Source: an uncultured Burkholderiales bacterium (lineage in GTDB: Bacteria > Pseudomonadota > Gammaproteobacteria > Burkholderiales > Burkholderiaceae_C). From it: a DNA stretch of 5,164 nt. The stretch spans positions 1-5,164 of the forward strand of contig CAJBHE010000086.1 in the NCBI GenBank assembly GCA_903952885.1. The letters run 5' to 3'. Positions 1 through 5,164 of this stretch are shown piece after piece; positions within the stretch are counted from its first letter, which is position 1, and each line of letters begins with the position of its first letter. A program made the translations under genes and the position numbers. Below the pieces are notes generated by a model, which made no database searches, was not told the origin of the DNA, and saw nothing but the letters and a program-made list of their open reading frames with translations.

Positions 1-446
1 GTGGCCATAGGAATGACTTCCACTGGCAATGGGAACGCGCCCAAGGCATCGACCAGCTTGCTTTCATCGGCAATGCACACAAACATCTTGGATTGCGTAG
101 CCACAATTTTTTCGCGGGTCAACGCAGCGCCGCCGCCTTTGACCATGTGGCCTTGATGGTCGATTTCGTCTGCGCCGTCGATGTAGACCGACAGGCTTTC
201 GACCTCGGCCGCTTCAAACACTTGGATGCCCAAAGCTTGCAAGCGTTCAGTGGATGCGACCGAGCTAGACACCGCGCCTTTGATTTGGTCTTTCATCGTG
301 TCCAAGGCGTCGATGAACTTGTTCACCGTAGAACCTGTGCCCACGCCCACCACTTCGCCGGGCACCACGTATTGCAAGGCGGCTTGACCCACCAAAGTCT
401 TTAATTCATCTTGTGTCAAGTGTGCGGCGTTATGTGGGGTGCTCAT
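1..446 (-). CDS. rpiA: Ribose-5-phosphate isomerase A, N-terminal part (runs off left edge)
   Basis: RpiA interconverts ribulose 5-phosphate and ribose 5-phosphate in the cytoplasmic non-oxidative pentose phosphate pathway, supplying ribose for PRPP and nucleotides. The window holds the first 148 codons plus two bases; the family is usually about 220 residues, so roughly the last third is missing only because the window ends. The protein starts MSTPHNAAHLTQDELKTLVG. The phosphate-binding loop GTGST lies at residues 36-40, the catalytic-site motif DGADEID at 90-96, and KGGGAALTREK at 103-113. D90, D93, K103 and E112 line up with E. coli D81, D84, K94 and E103 at a constant offset of nine, so the active site is intact as far as visible. 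The ATG at 444-446 fits the family N-terminus, although the upstream sequence has no good Shine-Dalgarno. It is divergent from pyrD with a 43-bp spacer. Identification is secure. Confidence 0.96.
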   Translation of the reverse strand, partial: MSTPHNAAHLTQDELKTLVGQAALQYVVPGEVVGVGTGSTVNKFIDALDTMKDQIKGAVSSSVASTERLQALGIQVFEAAEVESLSVYIDGADEIDHQGHMVKGGGAALTREKIVATQSKMFVCIADESKLVDALGAFPLPVEVIPMA

Positions 447-489
447 GGGCGAAAATCCGAGTTGTATTTACCAAAGCCTAAGATTATCC

Positions 490-1557
490 ATGTCGTTGTT
501 GCCTTATTCACTTGCCCGCCCATTTCTGTTCGCCATGGATGCCGAAACCGCCCATGAGCACACGCTGGCCATGCTAGCCCGCACACAAAACACACCATTG
601 GCTTGGGCCTACTGCCAAGAACGCGTGCAAGACCCAGTGCAACTGGCTGGCTTGACCTTCCCCAACCGTGTGGGCTTGGCCGCAGGTTTGGACAAAAATG
701 CCCACTGCATCGACGGCTTAGCCGCGATGGGTTTTGGTTTTGTGGAGGTGGGCACAGTCACGCCCAAGGGCCAGCCTGGTAACCCCAAGCCTCGCATGTT
801 CCGTTTGCCCGAAGCCAATGCGCTGATCAACCGCTTGGGCTTTAACAACGAAGGGTTAGACGCCTTCTTGACCAACGTGAAGCTGGCGAAGTTCCGCAGC
901 AAGTCGGGAACGCCAATGCTCTTGGGCCTGAACATCGGTAAGAACGCCGCCACGCCTATCGAAAACGCAGCCGACGACTATCTCATTTGCCTCGACGGCG
1001 TTTACCCACACGCTGACTACGTAACCGTGAACATCTCCAGCCCCAACACCAAAAACCTGCGCGAGCTGCAAAGCGATGAAGCTTTGGATGCGCTCATTGG
1101 CACACTCGCCAAACGACGCGCAGAGCTTGCTCAGAAGCACAACAAGCAAGTGCCGGTGTTCATCAAGATTGCACCCGATTTGGACAGCGATCAAATCGCG
1201 GTGATTGCAGCCACCTTGAAGCGCCACTGTGTGCATGAAGGCACCCCATCGTGGGGCGTGATTGCGACGAATACAACGATTGCCCGCGATGCCGTGCAAG
1301 GTATGGCGCATGCCGCAGAAACCGGCGGGCTCTCTGGTGCACCAGTATTTGAAAAGAGCAATGAAGTGATTCGCCAGTTGCGTGCAGCGATGGGCCCCAA
1401 CTTCCCCATCATTGGCGTGGGCGGCATTTTGAGCGGCAACGATGCTGTGGCCAAAATCAAAGCGGGTGCGGATGTGGTGCAGATTTACACCGGTCTGATT
1501 TACAAAGGTCCTGCGCTTGTGAAAGAGGCAGCGCAAGCGATTCGCGATCACGCCTAA
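490..1557 (+). CDS. pyrD: Dihydroorotate dehydrogenase (quinone), class 2
   Basis: PyrD oxidises dihydroorotate to orotate in pyrimidine synthesis and passes electrons through FMN to membrane quinone. The product is 355 residues, slightly longer than E. coli PyrD (336). Residues 1-25 (LLPYSLARPFLFAMDAETAH) form the amphipathic N-terminal segment typical of the membrane-associated class 2 enzymes. The FMN-site motif AAGLDKN is at 64-70, EVGTVTPKGQPGNPKPRMFR at 86-105 and NRLGFNN at 114-120. NISSPNTKNLR at 181-191 contains S184, which matches the class 2 catalytic base Ser175 of E. coli; class 1 enzymes have Cys there. IKIAPD is at 225-230, and the phosphate-binding GVGGI at 309-313 is followed by YTGLIY at 333-338. 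I chose the ATG at 490 because MSLLPYSLARPFLF matches the family start. The frame stays open upstream to a GTG at 439 and an ATG at 445, but those would add 16-17 unrelated residues and overlap rpiA. The Shine-Dalgarno is weak. Confidence 0.96.
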   Translation: MSLLPYSLARPFLFAMDAETAHEHTLAMLARTQNTPLAWAYCQERVQDPVQLAGLTFPNRVGLAAGLDKNAHCIDGLAAMGFGFVEVGTVTPKGQPGNPKPRMFRLPEANALINRLGFNNEGLDAFLTNVKLAKFRSKSGTPMLLGLNIGKNAATPIENAADDYLICLDGVYPHADYVTVNISSPNTKNLRELQSDEALDALIGTLAKRRAELAQKHNKQVPVFIKIAPDLDSDQIAVIAATLKRHCVHEGTPSWGVIATNTTIARDAVQGMAHAAETGGLSGAPVFEKSNEVIRQLRAAMGPNFPIIGVGGILSGNDAVAKIKAGADVVQIYTGLIYKGPALVKEAAQAIRDHA

Positions 1558-1620
1558 AAGCCAACAAGCTCTCGTGACGGGTAACTCCGCACAGAAGGCA
1601 AACTGGCCTATGGCCAAGCC

Positions 1621-2115
1621 TCAGGCAAAGACCGTGCGGTAACCCTCAAAGCGCTTTGACCAATAACCATTGCTCATGCGTTCGGTTTTCACACCGGTGC
1701 GCTCGTTGGCGGCGTGCACAAATTTGCCGTCGCCAATGTAGATGCCCACATGCGAAAACGATGGCCCAAGCGTATTGAAAAACACCAAGTCGCCAGGGTG
1801 CGCTTGGGACGCATCAATCGAACGCGTAGCCTCAGCCATTTGTGCAGCGCTGCCCTTGAGGGCAATACCAGCTGACTCTCTGTAAACAAAGGTCACCAGC
1901 CCCGAGCAATCAAAACCCGTGTGTAACCTTTTTCCGCCATAGGTGTAGCCCCGATCAAGCATGGCAATGGCCTGCATGACAATGTCTTGGCGCTTAGCAG
2001 GATTGTTGGGGTAGTTTTGCGAGGTGGGTGCGTTGAATGAGGGCTTGCGCGACAGCGACGAACACGCCACCAAAAATGGTGTGATGCACGCACTCAGGAA
2101 CAAGCGTTTATTCAT
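1621..2115 (-). CDS. NlpC/P60-family lipoprotein, probable cell-wall endopeptidase
   Basis: Members of this family are cysteine peptidases that cut peptide cross-links or stems of peptidoglycan, often as envelope lipoproteins (compare NlpC and Spr/MepS of E. coli). The protein has 164 residues. A type II signal peptide, MNKRLFLSACITPFLVAC, ends in the lipobox LVAC with the lipidated cysteine at C18. The following Ser (+2) predicts outer-membrane sorting by the enterobacterial rule. A short linker rich in Ser, Asn and Pro (about 20-40) leads to the catalytic domain: RGYTYGGK at 55-62, the nucleophile motif FDCSGL with C70, HPGDLVFF at 106-113, SHVGIYIG with H122, and FVHA with H134. The Cys-His-His triad is complete and the length is normal for a single-domain member. 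It lies downstream of the phasin terminator, so it probably has its own promoter, but I see none that is convincing in the 42 bp between. Substrate specificity cannot be read from the sequence. It converges on pyrD with a 63-bp gap. Confidence 0.93.
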   Translation of the reverse strand: MNKRLFLSACITPFLVACSSLSRKPSFNAPTSQNYPNNPAKRQDIVMQAIAMLDRGYTYGGKRLHTGFDCSGLVTFVYRESAGIALKGSAAQMAEATRSIDASQAHPGDLVFFNTLGPSFSHVGIYIGDGKFVHAANERTGVKTERMSNGYWSKRFEGYRTVFA

Positions 2116-2157
2116 ACCTAGAACTTTACTTCAAGGCCGTAACATCGAAGCACACAA

Positions 2158-2181
2158 GAAAAACGGCTCCCGAGGGAGCCG
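2158..2181 (-). terminator. Intrinsic terminator of the phasin gene
   Basis: On the minus strand an 8-bp perfect GC-rich stem (CGGCTCCC pairing with GGGAGCCG at 2164-2171 and 2174-2181; in practice 7 bp with a four-base loop) is followed directly by TTTTTCTT. This is a textbook rho-independent terminator. It begins 30 bp after the phasin stop codon and lies before the NlpC/P60 gene, separating the two transcription units. The T run exists only on the minus strand, so it is directional. Confidence 0.93.
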
Positions 2182-2211
2182 CAAATCAGGGTTCTTGGAA
2201 CACCTTAAAAA

Positions 2212-2757
2212 TTAACGCTTCTTCGCAGCGGGTTTGGCAGTCTTCAAAGCGATTTCGGTCAGATTTTTGTAGTTGGCTTCAGCGACATCTGTGGCTTGCT
2301 TGACAGCTTTTTGCACAGATTCCAAAGCGTTGTTACCGGCGGCTACCGCAGTTTTGAAAGCCGCAATAGCTGGCTCTGAGCCGGCAGGTGCATTTTTAGC
2401 AGCGTTGTCCACCATGTCGTGGAAAGCTTTTTGAGCTTCAGCCACTTTAGATTCAACGTGGCCAGTGAAATGTGAACCAGTACCTGTGGTGATTTCAACC
2501 AAGTGACGGTTGTAGGCTACCGCTTTCTCAGCCAAAGGTTGAAACAAACTGGCTTGCAGTGCCAACAATTCTTGTGCGTCTTTCACGCTCAAAGCAGCGT
2601 GGGTTTGTTTTTGTGAATCAGCCAAGGTGCTTTTAGCAGCAGCTAAGTTCAACTCGATGAGTTGCTCCACACCAGAGAAAGCCTTGTTGGTCAAACCAAC
2701 CAAAGTTTCGAGGTTGGCTTTGTTAGCGGCGATTACTTGCTCAGGTGTCAAAGTCAT
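2212..2757 (-). CDS. phaP: Phasin, polyhydroxyalkanoate granule-associated protein (PhaP type)
   Basis: Phasins are small amphipathic proteins that coat intracellular polyhydroxyalkanoate granules, limit their coalescence and influence their size and number. The product is 181 residues, close to the usual 180-190 for the burkholderial family. The conserved N-terminal core is visible: TPEQVIAANKANLETLVGL at 4-22 and FSGVEQLIELNLAAAKSTL at 27-45, followed by SVKDAQELLALQASLFQPL at 57-75. The whole chain is alanine-rich and helical with heptad-like spacing, has no cysteine, no signal peptide and no membrane segment, and ends in a basic KPAAKKR tail. A strong Shine-Dalgarno GGAGA (2764-2768) sits six bases before the ATG, which fixes the start. 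It has its own promoter, an operator-like palindrome over the predicted start site and a terminator, so it is probably monocistronic, as stand-alone phaP genes often are. No PHA synthase is in view. The paralogue number (phaP1, phaP2 and so on) cannot be decided. Confidence 0.93.
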   Translation of the reverse strand: MTLTPEQVIAANKANLETLVGLTNKAFSGVEQLIELNLAAAKSTLADSQKQTHAALSVKDAQELLALQASLFQPLAEKAVAYNRHLVEITTGTGSHFTGHVESKVAEAQKAFHDMVDNAAKNAPAGSEPAIAAFKTAVAAGNNALESVQKAVKQATDVAEANYKNLTEIALKTAKPAAKKR

Positions 2758-2763
2758 TTCAAA

Positions 2764-2768
2764 TCTCC
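2764..2768 (-). promoter_or_regulatory. Strong ribosome binding site of the phasin gene
   Basis: On the minus strand GGAGA is followed by TTTGAA and then ATG, a six-base spacing. It is by far the best Shine-Dalgarno in the window and fits a very abundant granule protein. It settles the phasin start codon. Confidence 0.85.
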
Positions 2769-2814
2769 AAAATTAAAAAAGATGGTCAAACTGCTCTGAA
2801 TCCTGCCTAAGCTG

Positions 2815-2841
2815 AATTTATGTTGCAGTGCAGCATAAATT
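2815..2841. promoter_or_regulatory. 27-bp palindromic operator at the phasin promoter, probable PhaR site
   Basis: The sequence is an odd-length palindrome centred on position 2828. Twelve of thirteen base pairs are complementary; the only mismatch is 2823/2833. The outer arms are AATTTATG and CATAAATT, and the core is TGCAGTGCA. It covers the predicted transcription start of the phasin promoter (about 2837), where a bound repressor would block initiation. In other PHA producers the repressor PhaR binds TGC-rich sites around phaP start sites and is released when it binds nascent polymer, so phasin is made only when granules form. Assigning this site to PhaR is inference from position and TGCA content; no phaR gene is in the window. 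The arms could also form an RNA hairpin near the transcript's 5' end, but there is no T run. Confidence 0.75.
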
Positions 2842-2843
2842 AC

Positions 2844-2871
2844 ATTTTAGAGAAAAGTTGCACACTGACAA
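2844..2871 (-). promoter_or_regulatory. Sigma70-type promoter of the phasin gene
   Basis: Reading the minus strand, the -35 element TTGTCA (2866-2871, five of six matches to TTGACA) is followed by a 16-bp spacer and the -10 element TAAAAT (2844-2849, five of six matches to TATAAT). The predicted start lies near 2837, inside the palindrome at 2815-2841, giving a 5' untranslated leader of about 80 bases before the phasin ATG. It is the best promoter match I found in the window. Confidence 0.72.
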
Positions 2872-2932
2872 GGGTTTTGAGCCCAAACACAGCGTTTTAG
2901 AGCTGGCAGACTAAATCTGACTTTTGAAACCT

Positions 2933-3460
2933 TTATTCCACGCCATGCGCCCAATGGTTTTGCCATTGAACACGGTATTTTTCGGCCAAATCTGCAGACT
3001 TCAATACCAAGAAATTCTCAGCATTGCGCGTGGCTGCTGAGTTGGTGAAGTTAAAGCTACCCGTGATGACGATGGACTGGTCAATCACCATCACCTTATT
3101 GTGGGCGATGGCGTGTTTGCCGTCTTTACGCACCTCAATGTCTGCTTCAGCGAGCACGTCAATCACATAGCGGTTGGCGCTTTGGCTCTTTTTGTCTAAC
3201 AGCACACGCACGGTCACGCCGCGCTGATGCGCGCGCACCAAAGCTTGTGCAATCGCGTTGTGCGTGAAGCCATAGGCCTGCACAAATATCTCATGCTCAC
3301 TCGCATCAATGGCTTTGACAATCGAAGATGAAACATTGGCCGATGGGGCAAAGTAAACACCTAGTACTTCAGCATTTACCCCCTCAGTCGCGGCATGGGC
3401 TCTGACAGCGCCATTTGCCACGCACATCAAGCCTGTTAACAAAGACACAAATAACTTCAT
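2933..3460 (-). CDS. Secreted phospholipase D-family protein with one HKD motif, Nuc-type endonuclease-like
   Basis: The closest family I recognise is the small single-HKD PLD group typified by the Nuc endonuclease of plasmid pKM101 and Salmonella, which works as a homodimer because each chain gives one HKD motif. From the ATG at 3458-3460 the product is 175 residues, nearly the length of Nuc. It begins with a Sec signal peptide, MKLFVSLLTGLMCVANGAVR, with probable cleavage after AHA at residue 23, so the protein is expected in the periplasm or outside. The single HKD signature is complete: H120, K122 and D127, followed by GSFNFT at 134-139 (S135, N137) and the downstream NAEN at 146-149. The N-terminal PLD fold pattern (YFAPSANVSSSIVKAI, then EIFVQAYGFT) is also present. 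The frame continues to a TTG at 3481, which would add seven residues before the signal peptide. Neither start has a strong Shine-Dalgarno; I prefer the ATG because it gives a standard signal peptide. Whether it cuts DNA, RNA or phospholipid cannot be read from the sequence. Confidence 0.88.
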   Translation of the reverse strand: MKLFVSLLTGLMCVANGAVRAHAATEGVNAEVLGVYFAPSANVSSSIVKAIDASEHEIFVQAYGFTHNAIAQALVRAHQRGVTVRVLLDKKSQSANRYVIDVLAEADIEVRKDGKHAIAHNKVMVIDQSIVITGSFNFTNSAATRNAENFLVLKSADLAEKYRVQWQNHWAHGVE

Positions 3461-3553
3461 AGTTGTAATGCTATACCGCAAACTGCAAATTTCTTAACTT
3501 TTACTCAAAGGCGACAGGCTTCATGCACAGGTAGCGGGTAAAGTTCAGAAGCT

Positions 3554-4783
3554 TTGAATACAAAAACACACCCCTCAAGCGCGACGACACACGCGCTATC
3601 GCCCACCACCCGTCGGGCGATTTTTTTGTTGTCACTCGCCACTTTTTGCAGCATGGCCGTGCAGCGCATTTGTGACCCCATGCTGCCAGAGCTCTCGCGC
3701 GTTTTTGGTACACCCATCAGTGAGGCCGCTCGGGTCATTTCATTCTTCGCCATCGCTTACGGCTTGATGCAACTGTTCTATGGCCCCGTGGGCGACCGCT
3801 TCGGGAAGTACCGCGTGGTCATGCTGGCCAGCATTGGGTGCAGCGTGGGTAGCTTGTTGTCGGCACTCAGTGCCGATCTCACGCTTCTCATCGCCTCTCG
3901 AATAGGCACTGCGCTGGCAGCAGCAGCCATCATTCCGCTATCTCTGGCATGGGTGGGCGATGCCGTGCATTACGAGCAGCGCCAAGAAACACTGGCGCGC
4001 GTGGGCTTGGGCACCATGTTGGGCATCACAGCCGGTCAGCTGTTTGGCGGTTTGCTGACCGACACCTTAGGCTGGCGTTGGGCGTTTGTGCTGATGAGCA
4101 CAGCGTTTGCCACCGTGAGTTTTTTGCTATGGCAACAACTCAAGCACTTAAAACAGGCGACCCAACACGCACATACGCCGGTGGGATTTTTTCAACAGCT
4201 CAAAGAAGTGGCACGCAACCCTTGGGCGCGCACTTTCTTAAGCTTGGCCTTGGTTGAGGGTGCGACCGTGTTTGGTGTGCTGGCCGTCACAGCCGCGCAC
4301 TTGCACCAGGTGCACCACATTTCCCTCACCTTGGCAGGCGGAACAACGGCGTTATTTGGGCTGGGTGGCATGGCTTATATGGCCACTGCAAAAATCACCA
4401 TTCGACGTTTTGGTGAGGTTGGCTTAGCCCGCAATGGTGGCATCAGCTTTGGGGCAGCATTTGTTGTGATCGCTTTTTCGCCCTGGTGGCAACTGGCCTT
4501 GCCGTCTTGCTTTGTGGCAGGTTTTGGCTTTGCCATGTTTCACAACACGATGCAGGCCAAAGCCACACAACTGTTGCCCAAAGCTCGGGGCACTGGCGTC
4601 ACTCTATTTGCTGGTTTTATGTTTTTTGGTCAATCGCTGGGCGTCTTGGTCTTGGCAGAGCTCTTCAACCATTACAACTCAACGTATATTTTGGGCGCAG
4701 ATGCTTTGGTCGTTTGCGCCTTGGGTTTATTTTTATCGCGTGCCATTGCCAAACGCAACGCGACACAGGCAGACCACGCTTAA
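3554..4783 (+). CDS. Major facilitator superfamily transporter, DHA1 drug-efflux-like
   Basis: This is an inner-membrane secondary transporter of 409 residues, the normal size for a 12-helix MFS protein. Hydrophobic segments run from about 22-38 to 381-397, with a polar central loop at about 195-225 separating the two six-helix halves. Motif A, GPVGDRFGKYR at 77-87, lies between TM2 and TM3. GLGTMLGITAGQLFGGLL at 151-168 is the glycine-rich TM5 segment typical of drug:proton antiporters, and it runs into GWRWAFVLM at 173-181, common after TM5 in exporters. The substrate cannot be inferred. The start is a TTG at 3554-3556: an in-frame TAA at 3539-3541 rules out anything much farther upstream, and the next ATG (residue 34) would delete most of TM1. 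The upstream bases CAGAAG are only a modest ribosome site. It is divergent from the PLD-family gene (93 bp apart) and lies 10 bp before the exonuclease gene in the same direction. Confidence 0.9.
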   Translation: MNTKTHPSSATTHALSPTTRRAIFLLSLATFCSMAVQRICDPMLPELSRVFGTPISEAARVISFFAIAYGLMQLFYGPVGDRFGKYRVVMLASIGCSVGSLLSALSADLTLLIASRIGTALAAAAIIPLSLAWVGDAVHYEQRQETLARVGLGTMLGITAGQLFGGLLTDTLGWRWAFVLMSTAFATVSFLLWQQLKHLKQATQHAHTPVGFFQQLKEVARNPWARTFLSLALVEGATVFGVLAVTAAHLHQVHHISLTLAGGTTALFGLGGMAYMATAKITIRRFGEVGLARNGGISFGAAFVVIAFSPWWQLALPSCFVAGFGFAMFHNTMQAKATQLLPKARGTGVTLFAGFMFFGQSLGVLVLAELFNHYNSTYILGADALVVCALGLFLSRAIAKRNATQADHA

Positions 4784-4793
4784 CATTGCTGCT

Positions 4794-5164
4794 ATGACTC
4801 AAGACACCGAACAACTTGCAAAACAACTCGAACAACATCCAGATTTCCGTGTGCTTCGCCGCCTTATTCCTGGCCGTGTGTTCAACACCCCAGCTCCCGG
4901 CCAAAAGCTCAGCAAGGGCGTGGTGCTCGACACCGAGACCACCGGGTTTGACGTGACCCAAGACCGTGTGATTGAGCTCGGCATGCTGGCCTTTGAATTC
5001 GACCCCGTCACAGGCTTGGTCTACCGCGTGAGCGACGTGTTTGATGAACTGGAAGACCCAGGCTTTGCCATTCCCCCCGCTACGATTGCGGTGCACCACA
5101 TCACCGACGAGATGGTGCACGGCCACCGAATTGACGACACGCGGGTGGCTGAATTTTTGAAAAA
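4794..5164 (+). CDS. 3'-5' exonuclease, DNA polymerase III epsilon-like (DEDD), N-terminal part (runs off right edge)
   Basis: The window holds 123 codons plus two bases, with no stop, of a protein opening MTQDTEQLAKQLEQHPDFRV. After an approximately 42-residue leader (HPDFRVLRRLIPGRVF at 15-30) the exonuclease fold begins with motif Exo I, GVVLDTETTGFD at 42-53. D46 and E48 are the expected metal ligands of DEDD exonucleases. RVIELGMLAFEFDP at 58-71 is the usual following strand, and HHITDEMV at 101-108 corresponds to the HGIT-type segment seen in DnaQ-like proteins. Exo II and Exo III, including the His or Tyr that separates DEDDh from DEDDy, lie beyond the edge. The leader before Exo I makes it unlike the core replicative DnaQ, where Exo I is near the N-terminus. 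I therefore read it as an accessory epsilon-like exonuclease, with repair or RNA/DNA processing possible but unproven. The start has no clear Shine-Dalgarno, and the 10-bp gap after the MFS gene suggests co-transcription or translational coupling. Confidence 0.9.
   Translation, partial: MTQDTEQLAKQLEQHPDFRVLRRLIPGRVFNTPAPGQKLSKGVVLDTETTGFDVTQDRVIELGMLAFEFDPVTGLVYRVSDVFDELEDPGFAIPPATIAVHHITDEMVHGHRIDDTRVAEFLK

Noticed and set aside
93..404. 103-codon plus-strand open frame opposite rpiA.
   Set aside because: The rpiA active-site motifs are on the other strand, so this is an antisense shadow.
1604..1616. Inverted repeat TGGCC-TAT-GGCCA between convergent pyrD and the NlpC/P60 gene, considered as a bidirectional terminator.
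   Set aside because: The stem is only 5 bp with a three-base loop, and neither strand has a real T run after it. It may help termination but cannot be called.
856..1617. 253-codon open frame on the minus strand, antisense to pyrD.
   Set aside because: It lies almost wholly opposite a well-supported gene and shows no recognisable domain. It is explained by the base composition of the pyrD codons.
2894..2904. GTTTTAGAGCT, identical to the start of the Streptococcus pyogenes type II CRISPR repeat.
   Set aside because: It is an 11-base match occurring once, with no repeat-spacer periodicity, no anti-repeat partner and no cas gene. TTTTAGAG also recurs at 2845-2852 in the AT-rich phasin promoter. 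It is coincidence.
2872..2932. Search for a terminator after the PLD-family gene.
   Set aside because: Only 3-4 bp stems such as CAGA/TCTG are present and none is followed by a T run. Read-through into the phasin region remains possible.
3496..3545. Imperfect inverted repeat AACTTTTAC (3496-3504) and GTAAAGTT (3538-3545) in the divergent PLD/MFS spacer.
   Set aside because: The arms are short and AT-rich with a bulge and a 33-base gap. This is expected by chance, and it is not aligned with a good promoter.
4665..5126. 153-codon minus-strand open frame across the MFS/exonuclease junction.
   Set aside because: It is antisense to two supported genes, has no family signature, and spans their boundary.

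Overview
The window looks like chromosomal DNA from a betaproteobacterium, most likely Burkholderiales and probably near Comamonadaceae. This is an inference from protein style: a class 2 PyrD, an alanine-rich PHA phasin with a KPAAKKR tail, and an epsilon-like exonuclease with a PDFRVLRRL leader. No rRNA or other decisive marker is present. The layout is that of an ordinary core or housekeeping region. I see no insertion sequence, phage gene, tRNA, CRISPR array or toxin-antitoxin pair.

Left part (1-1557): the 5' end of rpiA (ribose-5-phosphate isomerase A) runs leftwards off the edge. It is divergent from pyrD (dihydroorotate dehydrogenase), with only 43 bp between the two start codons. Both enzymes feed nucleotide synthesis: RpiA makes ribose 5-phosphate, the precursor of PRPP, and PyrD makes orotate.

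Middle part (1621-3460, all minus strand): in transcription order these are a secreted single-HKD phospholipase D/Nuc-type nuclease, a PHA granule phasin, and an NlpC/P60 lipoprotein peptidase. They appear to be separate units. The phasin has a good sigma70-type promoter (TTGTCA, 16 bp, TAAAAT), a strong Shine-Dalgarno and a clear intrinsic terminator. A 27-bp near-perfect palindrome lies over its predicted transcription start. This is the most interesting signal in the window and is probably the operator of the PHA-responsive repressor PhaR.

Right part (3554-5164, plus strand): a 12-TM-type MFS transporter with a TTG start is followed 10 bp later by the 5' end of a DEDD-family 3'-5' exonuclease (DNA polymerase III epsilon-like), which runs off the right edge. 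The short gap suggests co-transcription, though no functional link is evident.

I did not find a convincing new multi-gene system. The points worth a second look are the phasin operator, the start-codon and promoter ambiguity of the nuclease, the very short rpiA-pyrD divergent spacer, and the N-terminal extension of the exonuclease.
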